Source: Bacteroidota bacterium (GTDB taxonomy: Bacteria; Bacteroidota; Bacteroidia; UBA4408). From it: 64,000 bases of DNA. The stretch spans positions 1 through 64,000 of the forward strand of contig CAUJCU010000024.1 in NCBI GenBank assembly GCA_963169745.1, written 5' to 3'. Numbering within the stretch: position 1 is the first letter of the stretch; each line of letters opens with the position of its first letter. The notes under the pieces were generated by a model, which was given only the letters and a program-made list of their open reading frames with translations, did not search any database and was not told the origin of the DNA. Positions 36,601 to 44,864 of the stretch are shown one piece after another. Both the position numbers and the translations under genes were made by a program.

Positions 36601-36740
36601 ACTTCTAATTTATAAGCCGTTGAAATATATTCTCCACAATCCCAAAAACTGGCAGTAGGCTCAATGGTTGATAAATAAACAAAGGATGCAATAAGAAAAA
36701 CACTCCAACCTGCAATAGTGTTAATTTTTTTATAGGTCAT
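33663..36740 (-). CDS. DUF2723 polytopic membrane protein, GT-C-like
   Basis: A 1025-aa inner-membrane protein. The N-terminal DUF2723 domain has about a dozen membrane helices. The first loop contains EPTASFWDCGEYISTAYKLE with Asp34 and Glu37, resembling the acidic D-x-E-type catalytic motif of GT-C (PMT-like) glycosyltransferases, followed by GHPPGAPLF. A soluble region (SWAKDGWDDHDRSNRY-type segments, TNGDNDTFPLWYAQE) and a TPR-like C-terminus follow. The human relative TMEM260 is an O-mannosyltransferase, so protein O-glycosylation on the periplasmic side is a reasonable inference. No neighbour gene confirms it. No clear promoter was found upstream. Confidence 0.85.
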   Translation of the reverse strand: MTYKKINTIAGWSVFLIASFVYLSTIEPTASFWDCGEYISTAYKLEVGHPPGAPLFNLIGRFFTLFSDHHGAARMINSMNAICSALTILFLFWTITAFAKKITLQSGELNNQKIMLIMSCGLVGGLAYTFSDSFWFSAVEGEVYAMSSFFTAIVFWAILKWEEVADEPHSLRWIILIAFLIGLSIGVHLLNLLAIPAIVFVYYFKRYNVTRKGFVLAFFIAVATLGIVQAGIIPGIVSWAAKFELFFVNSLGLPFNSGTLFYFALLIAASIWGLWYTHKKNKPELNTGILAIVMVLIGYSSFFTLIIRSQANPPMDENNPENAINMLAYLTREQYGDWPILYGQYYNAPLDAAQPYSDGKPVYTKDAAKGKYVITQDKKNSIPNYDSRFSTIFPRMYSDQRNHITGYRNWTDGQGTPVTYTDQNGESKTIMKPTFGENLKFFFRYQLGHMYARYFMWNFAGRQNDIQGHGGVLKGNWISGVAPLDAIRLGPQENLPSSMTSNKGYNRFYLLPLILGLMGLFYHFKRDKLNGFIVFLLFLLTGIAIVVYLNNTPYQPRERDYAYVGSFYAFAIWIGLGVYALYDFFSKKIPAQTATVLATITGLLAAPVIMAKDGWDDHDRSNRYTARDFAANYLNSCAPNAILFTNGDNDTFPLWYAQEVEGIRTDIRVVNLSLSNTDWYIEQLRRKAYDSDPVPLTLTEAQYRQGTRDYVPVYFNPNIIKDSTKYYSIHQLMEFVGSEDPQAKIQTQSGSELSYLPTGKVLIPVDSATVVNNGTVPKGMESQILKAIPWNITKQYVMKNELMIMDIISTNKWKRPIYFAVTVGDDAYMNLEPYFQLEGLAYRFVPMRMINTDGQTGKANTEIMFQNMMTKFKWGGMSNDGIYMDENNLRMTMNLRNNFARLAEALIAEGKKDQAKKALEKCMQEMPQKNIPYNYFILPVAEAYFKLDMTNEGTALLKELAKIYEDDLKYYFRFKGKMAESIDTERQQAMAVMQRLGQVARMYKQETLAKELEEKFKKLGESYPM

Positions 36741-37074
36741 TTTTTTTGATTATGTCGCTAAATACTAAAATTACTTGTCTTTAATTTAATTAAGGACTGT
36801 TTAAGAGGCTGCGAAAATAAAAAAATAATTAGGTTAAAATAAAAAAAGCCAACATAAAGCGATGCGCAATTTTTTTTAACAAAATAAATTATATCCAACA
36901 TAAAATTGCAATATATTGAAAAACAGATATTTGTTTGCAGTAAAAGCAAACAGAGTTCTACGGTATAACGCTAAAAAAGTTACTGAATATAAAAAAATAT
37001 TTGTTAAAAGTAATTTTGTCTCTAAATTGCGCTATCAAATTTTAGTTTTCGAAACCTATAAATTACAATTAACT
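36741..37074. other. AT-rich divergent intergenic region
   Basis: This 334-base spacer lies between the DUF2723 gene (minus) and the Lys/Ala-rich protein (plus). It contains a -7 box at 37011-37018 and a weak 7-bp inverted repeat TGTTTGC/GCAAACA (36932-36952). An in-frame extension of the plus-strand gene from 36916 is not regarded as coding. Nothing else is recognisable. Confidence 0.5.
37011..37018 (+). promoter_or_regulatory. -7 promoter box for the adhesin unit
   Basis: TAATTTTG matches TAnnTTTG, 56 bases upstream of the ATG at 37075. It lies inside the open extension from 36916 and therefore supports the downstream start. Confidence 0.45.
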
Positions 37075-37602
37075 ATGCTACACAAACCAATCAAAATTAA
37101 GAGTTTTACCGTGCTTACCATGGTAATATCATTTTGGCTTTATGGACTTAGTTCTTTTGCACAAAGCAACAGACAAGCCCCTACAGAGCCTGTAAAAAAG
37201 CAAGAACAGGCTGCAAAGCCTAAAGTATCATTAAGCAATCATGACACACAGTTGAATAAACAAAACGAAGCTGCAGTGAAAAGAGCTGAAATGGAACAAA
37301 AAAGGAAAGAAAAGGAGGCTATAGAGGCTAAACAGGCTAACTTAAAGGAGGCCTCCAAGTTAGAATCTAAACAAGCTCAACAAAAATTAAGTTTGTCTAA
37401 TCAAGCTTCTTCTTCTGCAACATCTAAAGCAAATTCAAATATCAATGATGCTAATAAAGCAGATATCCAAAAGGAATGGGCACTTAAAAAAGCAAAAGCT
37501 GAAGCTGCTTTAAAAGCAAAAGGTCTTCCTCAGGATGACATTGACAAACACATTGCTCTTATGGAAAAAGAATTTAATATTACTAACAATTCAAATAAAT
37601 AG
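37075..37602 (+). CDS. Small Lys/Ala/Gln-rich secreted protein
   Basis: A 175-aa protein with signal peptide MLHKPIKIKSFTVLTMVISFWLYGLSSFAQ. The mature part is rich in Lys, Ala, Gln and Glu. A long predicted helix or coiled coil spans roughly residues 60-105 (AAVKRAEMEQKRKEKEAIEAK, LKEASKLESKQAQQK). A short motif, LSLSNQ or VSLSNH, appears before and after it. A more compact C-terminal helix begins at ALKAKGLPQDDIDKHIALME. The frame is open from 36916, but that extension has no signal sequence at its start and carries a -7 box. Only 2 bases separate its stop from the giant adhesin start. Confidence 0.72.
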   Translation: MLHKPIKIKSFTVLTMVISFWLYGLSSFAQSNRQAPTEPVKKQEQAAKPKVSLSNHDTQLNKQNEAAVKRAEMEQKRKEKEAIEAKQANLKEASKLESKQAQQKLSLSNQASSSATSKANSNINDANKADIQKEWALKKAKAEAALKAKGLPQDDIDKHIALMEKEFNITNNSNK

Positions 37603-37604
37603 CT

Positions 37605-40600
37605 ATGATAAACTGGTACCAAATACGTACAAAACTTAGTGTTTTAACCGTACTTTTTGTTTTGATTTGCAGCACCTTATGGGCACAAGTCTATCAGGTG
37701 GGCACAGGAACATTAGTCAACACAACAACAAGCTACCCTGCCCCTTATGGGAACTTTTACTATGGAGCTAAACATCAGTTTTTAGTTACTGCTGCAGAAT
37801 TAAGTGCTGCCGGTGCTACCAATGGTGATATTAACTCCATTGGATTTGATGTAGTTACAGCAAATGGAGCTCCTTTAACCAATTTTGAAATAAAAATTGG
37901 AACCACAGCACTTACAGACTTAACAGCATTTGAGAGTGGCTTAACTTCTGTATATCTAGCCCCTACTTATACTGAAATAACAGGTGTAAATACCCATAAC
38001 CTGTTAACCCCTTTTAATTGGGACGGAGTAAGTAATCTAATTATTGAAACTTGTTTCAACAATACCAGTTGGGGTAATAACGCTGTAGTGAGTCAAAGCC
38101 AAACAACCTTTAATTCATCTATTTATTACCGTGCTGATAATGCAACCGTATGCACCAGCCCTGGAACTCCAACTGCAATAATGCAGCGTCCAAATATGTA
38201 TTTTGGCATAAGCGGAGGTTTCCCATGTATTGATCCTCCAACTGCAGGAGTTACCATTGCAAATATTAATCCTATTTGTCCAAGCCAAAATTTAGTGCTT
38301 ACCCTACAAGGGCAATCAACCGGTTCCGGACAAACCTATCAGTGGCAAACCTCTACTGATGGTGTTGCTTGGTCTCCAATCATTGGCGCTACCAGCTCTT
38401 CTTATGTTACTCTTCAAACAGCAACAACTTATTACAGATGTGTAGTAACATGTGGTTTATCTAGCGTTCCTTCTGACTATGTGATGGTGGTAAGCAATCC
38501 TCCAACACAGTGCTATTGTATTCCAACGGTAACTTATTGTGATGAATATATTTCGGATGTGATGTTTCTAAACACTACTAACCCAACAGGTTGTACTCCG
38601 GGTGGTTATAACGATTATACCTCAATTACCTATCCGCTATCAATAAGCACACCTTACCCAATTACTGTGTTTAATATAGATGGATGGTCTAGTGACCAGT
38701 GTGGTATATGGATAGATTGGAATCAGGATGGAGATTTTGATGATGCTGATGAAACAATTACAATTGCAAGCGGTAGCCCTGGAGTAGGCCCCTATAACGC
38801 AATTATTACTCCGCCTGCAGGCGCTGTATTAGGTGTAACCCGTATGAGAATACGAATTGTTTGGGCTGCTGCACCACTACCATGCGGCACTTCTTCTTAT
38901 GGTGAGGTTGAAGATTATTCAATCAATGTATTACCTCCACCATCTTGCCCTTTTGCATCGGGTATTACATTTAATAATATAACATCAAATTCTGCTGATA
39001 TTGATTGGGCAGATGGAGTTACAGCAGTAGGCTATGAAGTTCGCTGGAAAGCAGTTGCCGATCCAATTTCTGTTCCAACATGGGCTACACCAACTGCAAC
39101 AGCAGTATCTAACTTTAGCTTTACAGGATTATTACCTAATACACAATATGAAGCACAGGTTAATGTTGATTGTGGAGGTGGTGACTTAAGTGGTTTTACA
39201 TACAGTTATACTTTTGGAACATCATGTGCATTAACAGATTGTCCGGTTGGTGCTGTAGCCGAAAGTGAAGCTTGTGGGGATGACCTGAATGGCGGTTGTA
39301 ACATGACCGTACCTGCTTATGAGCCAATAGCTTGTGGGCAAACTGTTTGCGGAACAGCTTGGTCATCTGCATCAACAAGAGATACAGATTGGTATGAGTT
39401 CACTTTAACCCAACCTAGTACCGTAACATGGACAGTAGATGCAGATTTCCCAGCCAACATTGGGTATGTAGATGCCTCTGCTGGTTGTGGTGCTCCACAA
39501 TTCTTTAATTTGTCTTCAAATGTGGGAGATTGTTCAGGAACTACATCAGTTCAAAATTTACCAGCTGGTACATGGTGGCTGTTTGTTAGCCCTACTAACT
39601 TTGATGATGCTTATGGATGTACTTCTGGAAAAAATAGATATGTGGGAACATTAACATGTGTGCCACTAACTGTAATAGCTAATGACGAGTGCACTAACGC
39701 AATTTCTCTTATTCAAGATGTAGCTTGCAATTATACCAATGCCACCGTTGACGATGCAACACAATCTCTATCAGGCTGTGCAGCAGGAAGTACTGCTAAC
39801 GATGATGTATGGTTCTCATTTGTAGCCATTAATACAACAGCCTTAGTAAAAGTTGCCGGTTCTGTTGGTTTTGATGCAGTTATTCAAGTGTTTGATGCTT
39901 GCCCTGGAAACAGTTTGGTATGTGCCAATGGTTCCGGCTTAGGAGCAATAGAAACAGCACTTGTAACAGGATTAACTGTGGGTAATACTTATTACGTGCG
40001 TGTTTATGATTATGGTATGGGCATGCCTGCTACTACTACCTTTGATATTTGTGTAACAGACCCAGGTAACATTATTATTATGAATAATAACAATGATGAA
40101 ACAACATGTAGTGCTCAATTTTATGATTCAGGAGGCGCTGGTGCTAATTATGGACTAAATGATAATTATACAAAAACAATTTATCCGGATGCTCCAAATA
40201 GTTCAGTTCAGGTAGTGTTTAATTCTTTCCAAACAGAAAGTGGCTATGATGGATTGACAATCTATAACGGACCAAACACAACTTATCCAATGATATCATC
40301 AGGCTTAGCTGCCGGATGGATTGTTGCAAATTGCCCTGCCGGATCTTATTATGGAACAACAAGCCCTGGAACAGTAACATCTTCTGATCCATCAGGAGCC
40401 TTAACTTTTGTTTTCCGTTCAGATGCTTCTGTGGCCAACCCTGGTTGGGATGCTACTGTTGGTTGTATCTCTTCCTTATTAGCCCCGAACTGCGCCACAA
40501 ACATTCAGCCTGTTGATTTAAGTACCAATGTTAACCCTAATCCAGTATTAAGCTGGAGTGCTGGTGCTGGAACTCCTCCAACAGGATATGATGTGTATTT

Positions 40601-43600
40601 TGGAACAACTCCAAACCCTCCACTAGTAAGTGCAAATCAACCGGCTACTACTTACAGTCCAGGAATGTTATCATTTGGAACTACGTATTATTGGAGTGTG
40701 ATACCTGTAAATGCTAATGGAGCTGCTACGGGTTGTACAGAGCAAAGTTTTACAACTGGAACTGCCGTTGTATTTTGCATCCCATCTTCTACTTTTTGTG
40801 ATGAGTATATTATGAATGTAACTGTGGGTACTATCAATAATGCAAGTGCTTGTACAGCTGGTGGATATATGGATTATTCGGCAATTTCAACCGATGTTTA
40901 TCAAGGATTATCATACCCAATTACAATTGAAAATGGGAATGGTTATTTAAGTGATCAGTGTGGTATTTGGGTTGATTGGAATCAAGATGGTGACTTCCTT
41001 GATGCCAATGAAGTAACTCCGGTTACCGGAACTCCGGGAGTTGGGCCATACACTGCTAATATTGATGTACCTGTAACTGCTAATTTAGGTCAATCCAGAA
41101 TCAGAATTAGAATTATGTACACCGGAGTATTAGATCCATGTGGAAATACTACTTATGGAGAGGCAGAAGACTATACTCTAAATGTATTACCAGAGCCATA
41201 TTGTGTTTATCCAAGCGCTTTGACAGTAACCAATTTAACACCAACAGATGCTCAATTAAATTGGGGCAGTGTTGTTGATGCTGTAAATTATTTGGTTCGT
41301 TATAAAGAAGTTGCTGACCCGGGAACAGCTTTAACTTGGACTACTCCAACAGTTGTAGCAGCCCCAACCACTATGTTGGCAATAAATGGATTAAACCCGA
41401 ACACAGTATATGAATTCCAGGTACAAACTGATTGTGGCACTACTCCTTTTGGGTTTAGTCCTTCTCATCAGTTTACCACCCCATGCTCTAACACAGTATG
41501 CCCTCCGGGAGCAATACAAGAAGGCGAGCTTTGTGGTGATGATATAAATGGAGGTTGTAATATGGGAGTTCCAGCATACACGCCAATTTCATGTGGTGAT
41601 GTAATTTGCGGAACTTCATGGGCTGAAAATGGAACAAGAGATACTGACTGGTTCGAATTTACATTAACCCAGCCAAGTACCGTAACATGGACAGTTAACG
41701 CTGATTTCCCAATGGTAATTGGTTTTGTGGATGCATCTCAAGGATGTGCTAACCCTCAGTTCTTTAATTTAAGTACAACCGAGAGCTTATGTGGTGATAC
41801 ATTCTCTATAGATAACTTAGCACCAGGTACATGGTGGACATTTATTGCCCCTAATGATTTCGATTTTTATCCATGCGGTACTCAGAACAACTATGTAGCC
41901 TCTTTAAATTGTGTACCTTTAGTAGTAGCTGCTAATGATGAATGTACAAATGCTATTCCGGTGGTTTGGAATACAACTTGTGATCCAACGCAAGGCTCAG
42001 TAGCTGATGCTACACAATCTTTAGTTGGATGCTCTGGAGTAGCTAATGACGATGTATGGTTCTCATTTGTTGCAACCAATACAACAGGTATCGTTGAAGT
42101 TACAGGGTCTGCTTCTTTTGACCCGGTAATTGAATTGTTTGATGCTTGTTTTGGTAACTCTTTAGGATGTTTTGATGCAGGATTCGGTATAGGTACTGTA
42201 GAAACAGGAATTATGACTGGCTTAACAGTTGGAAACACCTATTATGTACGTGTTTATGATGCAGGTTTAGGTATTCCGGCAACTACAGATTTCTCATTGT
42301 GTATATTTGATTTACCTCCTCCACCTGTTAATGATAACTGTTCTGGTGCTATTGCTGTTGGATGTAATACGCCAATAAGTGGTTCTACAATATGGGCTAC
42401 AGCCGAAAGTGGTGTTGCAACTTGTGGTACCCCAATTTCAGCTCCTGGTGTTTGGTACACCGTTCAAGGAAACGGAGGTACGATTATTGCCAGTTTATGT
42501 ACAGGTACAAGTTATGATTCGCGTATTAATGTATTCTCAGGTGATTGCTCTGCTTTGGTTTGTGTTGGTGGTAACGATGATTTTTGTGGATTACAATCTC
42601 AAACCCAGTGGACCAGTGTAGCTGGAACAACGTATTACATTTTAGTACAGGGTTATGCTAATGCTGTTGGTAACTTTACGTTAACTGTAACCACAACTAC
42701 ACCTACTGCTCCAGTCATTACTGCCGCAGGCCCTACTACTTTCTGTACAGGAAACACTGTTGAATTAACTAGTGATGTTGCAACAGGTATAGTTTGGAGT
42801 AACAATGAAACAACTCAAACAATTATTGTTGGAGATTCTGGTGATTACTCTACTACCATTACTGATGGTAACGGATGCTCTGCAACCAGTAACATTATTA
42901 CTGTTACTACTTCTGCTCCTCCAACTCCGGTTATTACCTCAAGCGGTTCTTCAGTTTGTGAAGGAGATACAGTAACTCTATCTGTAAACTGGAACGCAGA
43001 TCTAAGTTGGTCTCCAACATTTGAATCAAGTCCAACAGTTCAGGTAAGCGCAGTTGGTACTTATGATTATGCTGTAACCATTACAGATGCCAATGGTTGT
43101 TCATCTACATCTGCTATTGAGCAGGTTTCTATTAACCCAACTCCTGTTGCTCAAATTACAGCGAATGGTCCAACCACAATTTGTGGTACCGGATCTTCAG
43201 TTGATTTAACAGCATCTGGAGGAGATAGCTATTTGTGGAATGATACAATTCCTACTACAACTGCAACTTTAACGGCAAGCACAGCAGGCGATTATTTTGC
43301 TATTGTTACTTCAGCAGCAGGTTGTACCGCAGTTACACCTATAATTACTGTTGGATTCTTCCCGGCACCAACTGTTCCAACTATAACTGCCGGTGGTGCA
43401 ACAACTTTCTGCGATGGTGGAAGTGTGACTTTAACATCATCCGTAGCCAATGCTTACAACTGGGGTGGTGGAAATACAAGCCAGGACTTTGTAGCTAGCG
43501 TTTCGGGTACTTACACAGTAACTACTACCGATACGAATGGTTGTGAAGCTGTTTCTTTACCAGTAGAGGTTATTGTTAATCCTAACCCTATTGTAACAAT

Positions 43601-44741
43601 TACAGCAAATGGAAACACAACATTCTGTTTAGGCGGCTCAGTTGATTTAACTTCTTCTGCAGCAAGCGGAAACGTTTGGTCTAACCAACTTACCGGACAA
43701 ACCATTGCTGTTAATACCAGCGGTAGCTATTCAACAACTGTTACTGATAACAATGGCTGTGTAGGAACATCAAACACTATTGCTGTAACTGTTAATTCTG
43801 TTCCAGTTCCTACTATTACTGCAAATGGACCTTTAGCTTTATGTAATGGAGCTACTGTTGATTTAACATCAAGCAGTTCAAGCGGAAACACCTGGAGTAC
43901 CGGTTCAAACAATCAAACAATTACTGTAGCAACTGCTGAAACCATCACTGTTACAGTGTTAGACACACTAACCGGATGCTCGGCCACCTCTCAACCAATT
44001 GTAACTACTGTTGGAGCTGGAGCTACACCGTATATCATAGTAGGTGGTCCAACTATTATCTGTGAAGGAGAATCTGTTCAATTGTTAAGTAGTGAGCTAA
44101 CTGGAAACACTTGGAGTACAGGTGAAACCACAAACTCCATATTTGCTACAACAACTGGATTATATACGGTTACTTATACCTCACCTGGTGGATGTACTGC
44201 CATTTCAACTACAGTACCAGTAGTTGTAAATCCATTGCCAACAGCTTCATTTACTTATAATGCACAATTGGGAGGCTTAACTACCTTTACCAATACATCA
44301 AGTGATTTTGTAACTAGCCAATGGAATTTTGGTGATGGCTCACCTTGGTCAAATACTACCAACCCTACTCATACTTATTTGGGCGATGGTGTTTATACTG
44401 TAGTATTAACCGTAGGCAACGACTGTGGTTCAATTACCATAAATCAACAAGTTACTATTGTTGGAACCGGTATAGAAACTTTAGCTGACGGTACTTCTTT
44501 AGAGTTGTATCCAAATCCGGCCACTGAAACAATTAATATTGCTTACAATGGATCCAAAACGCAAAAATTAATGGTAAGAGTAGTAAATGTGAGCGGTCAA
44601 ATTGTTTATACAGATGCTGTAGGACAATACACCGGTCAATACAAAAATACTATTGACTTAAGCTATGTTGCTAAAGGAGTATATTTTATACAGTTGATTA
44701 CCGATGATGGTTTAATTAACCGCAAAATTGTACTTCATTAA
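37605..44741 (+). CDS. Giant modular T9SS adhesin (GEVED, Fn3, CUB-like, Ig-like, PKD)
   Basis: A 2378-aa cell-surface protein. After the signal peptide (ending STLWAQV) come: an N-terminal domain (about 25-210); an Ig-like domain (220-300); GEVED domain 1 (304-433, ending YGEVEDYSINV); a fibronectin-III domain; a TRDTDWYEFTLTQPSTVTW domain; an ANDECTNAI domain; a CUB-like domain (about 822-958, YDGLTIYNGPN); and a second GEVED/Fn3/TRDTDWFEF/ANDECTNAI set (about 1060-1560). Then follow another pre-peptidase-like domain, seven Ig-like repeats of about 73 residues with two Cys each (1699-2209), a PKD domain (FGDGSPWSNTTNPTHTY) and a type A sorting domain (LELYPNPATETINI, GVYFIQL, NRKIVLH). The DNA of the two large sets is nearly identical in places, 2259 bases apart. 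Confidence 0.95.
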   Translation: MINWYQIRTKLSVLTVLFVLICSTLWAQVYQVGTGTLVNTTTSYPAPYGNFYYGAKHQFLVTAAELSAAGATNGDINSIGFDVVTANGAPLTNFEIKIGTTALTDLTAFESGLTSVYLAPTYTEITGVNTHNLLTPFNWDGVSNLIIETCFNNTSWGNNAVVSQSQTTFNSSIYYRADNATVCTSPGTPTAIMQRPNMYFGISGGFPCIDPPTAGVTIANINPICPSQNLVLTLQGQSTGSGQTYQWQTSTDGVAWSPIIGATSSSYVTLQTATTYYRCVVTCGLSSVPSDYVMVVSNPPTQCYCIPTVTYCDEYISDVMFLNTTNPTGCTPGGYNDYTSITYPLSISTPYPITVFNIDGWSSDQCGIWIDWNQDGDFDDADETITIASGSPGVGPYNAIITPPAGAVLGVTRMRIRIVWAAAPLPCGTSSYGEVEDYSINVLPPPSCPFASGITFNNITSNSADIDWADGVTAVGYEVRWKAVADPISVPTWATPTATAVSNFSFTGLLPNTQYEAQVNVDCGGGDLSGFTYSYTFGTSCALTDCPVGAVAESEACGDDLNGGCNMTVPAYEPIACGQTVCGTAWSSASTRDTDWYEFTLTQPSTVTWTVDADFPANIGYVDASAGCGAPQFFNLSSNVGDCSGTTSVQNLPAGTWWLFVSPTNFDDAYGCTSGKNRYVGTLTCVPLTVIANDECTNAISLIQDVACNYTNATVDDATQSLSGCAAGSTANDDVWFSFVAINTTALVKVAGSVGFDAVIQVFDACPGNSLVCANGSGLGAIETALVTGLTVGNTYYVRVYDYGMGMPATTTFDICVTDPGNIIIMNNNNDETTCSAQFYDSGGAGANYGLNDNYTKTIYPDAPNSSVQVVFNSFQTESGYDGLTIYNGPNTTYPMISSGLAAGWIVANCPAGSYYGTTSPGTVTSSDPSGALTFVFRSDASVANPGWDATVGCISSLLAPNCATNIQPVDLSTNVNPNPVLSWSAGAGTPPTGYDVYFGTTPNPPLVSANQPATTYSPGMLSFGTTYYWSVIPVNANGAATGCTEQSFTTGTAVVFCIPSSTFCDEYIMNVTVGTINNASACTAGGYMDYSAISTDVYQGLSYPITIENGNGYLSDQCGIWVDWNQDGDFLDANEVTPVTGTPGVGPYTANIDVPVTANLGQSRIRIRIMYTGVLDPCGNTTYGEAEDYTLNVLPEPYCVYPSALTVTNLTPTDAQLNWGSVVDAVNYLVRYKEVADPGTALTWTTPTVVAAPTTMLAINGLNPNTVYEFQVQTDCGTTPFGFSPSHQFTTPCSNTVCPPGAIQEGELCGDDINGGCNMGVPAYTPISCGDVICGTSWAENGTRDTDWFEFTLTQPSTVTWTVNADFPMVIGFVDASQGCANPQFFNLSTTESLCGDTFSIDNLAPGTWWTFIAPNDFDFYPCGTQNNYVASLNCVPLVVAANDECTNAIPVVWNTTCDPTQGSVADATQSLVGCSGVANDDVWFSFVATNTTGIVEVTGSASFDPVIELFDACFGNSLGCFDAGFGIGTVETGIMTGLTVGNTYYVRVYDAGLGIPATTDFSLCIFDLPPPPVNDNCSGAIAVGCNTPISGSTIWATAESGVATCGTPISAPGVWYTVQGNGGTIIASLCTGTSYDSRINVFSGDCSALVCVGGNDDFCGLQSQTQWTSVAGTTYYILVQGYANAVGNFTLTVTTTTPTAPVITAAGPTTFCTGNTVELTSDVATGIVWSNNETTQTIIVGDSGDYSTTITDGNGCSATSNIITVTTSAPPTPVITSSGSSVCEGDTVTLSVNWNADLSWSPTFESSPTVQVSAVGTYDYAVTITDANGCSSTSAIEQVSINPTPVAQITANGPTTICGTGSSVDLTASGGDSYLWNDTIPTTTATLTASTAGDYFAIVTSAAGCTAVTPIITVGFFPAPTVPTITAGGATTFCDGGSVTLTSSVANAYNWGGGNTSQDFVASVSGTYTVTTTDTNGCEAVSLPVEVIVNPNPIVTITANGNTTFCLGGSVDLTSSAASGNVWSNQLTGQTIAVNTSGSYSTTVTDNNGCVGTSNTIAVTVNSVPVPTITANGPLALCNGATVDLTSSSSSGNTWSTGSNNQTITVATAETITVTVLDTLTGCSATSQPIVTTVGAGATPYIIVGGPTIICEGESVQLLSSELTGNTWSTGETTNSIFATTTGLYTVTYTSPGGCTAISTTVPVVVNPLPTASFTYNAQLGGLTTFTNTSSDFVTSQWNFGDGSPWSNTTNPTHTYLGDGVYTVVLTVGNDCGSITINQQVTIVGTGIETLADGTSLELYPNPATETINIAYNGSKTQKLMVRVVNVSGQIVYTDAVGQYTGQYKNTIDLSYVAKGVYFIQLITDDGLINRKIVLH
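38518..42310 (+). repeat. Tandem duplication of a multi-domain module within the adhesin gene
   Basis: The GEVED to ANDECTNAI block occurs twice. The matching string CCGTAACATGGACAGT starts at 39421 in copy one and 41680 in copy two, an offset of 2259 bases or exactly 753 codons. The CUB-like domain (about 40070-40480) lies between the copies and is present once. Confidence 0.8.
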
Positions 44742-44761
44742 TTATTAGATTAACTTAAATT

Positions 44762-44791
44762 AAAAAGGCTGCCCATTTGGGCAGCCTTTTT
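44762..44791 (+). terminator. Intrinsic terminator after the adhesin gene
   Basis: AAAAAGGCTGCCC (44762-44774) and GGGCAGCCTTTTT (44779-44791) form a perfect 13-bp stem with a 4-base loop. The A and T ends make it able to act in both directions. It lies 20 bases after the adhesin stop. Confidence 0.92.
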
Positions 44792-44830
44792 AATTTAAGG
44801 ATTATTTACGTTATCCAATAGAGTAATTCC

Positions 44831-44838
44831 TAATTTTG
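44831..44838 (+). promoter_or_regulatory. -7 promoter box for the trans-sulfuration enzyme gene
   Basis: TAATTTTG matches TAnnTTTG and lies 26 bases before the ATG at 44865. Confidence 0.5.
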
Positions 44839-44864
44839 CAATTTAATTTAGATAAAATTTAACT

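Noticed and set aside
36932-36952. TGTTTGC/GCAAACA inverted repeat as an operator or terminator
   Set aside because: Only 7 bp with a 7-base loop in AT-rich DNA, no T-tract and no promoter alignment; chance is likely.
36916-37074. N-terminal extension of the Lys/Ala-rich protein
   Set aside because: It would bury the signal peptide 50 residues inside the protein and contains a promoter -7 box.
42700-44230. CRISPR-like or satellite repeat array
   Set aside because: The periodicity is of protein domains of about 219 bases with degenerate DNA; there are no short identical repeats with unique spacers.
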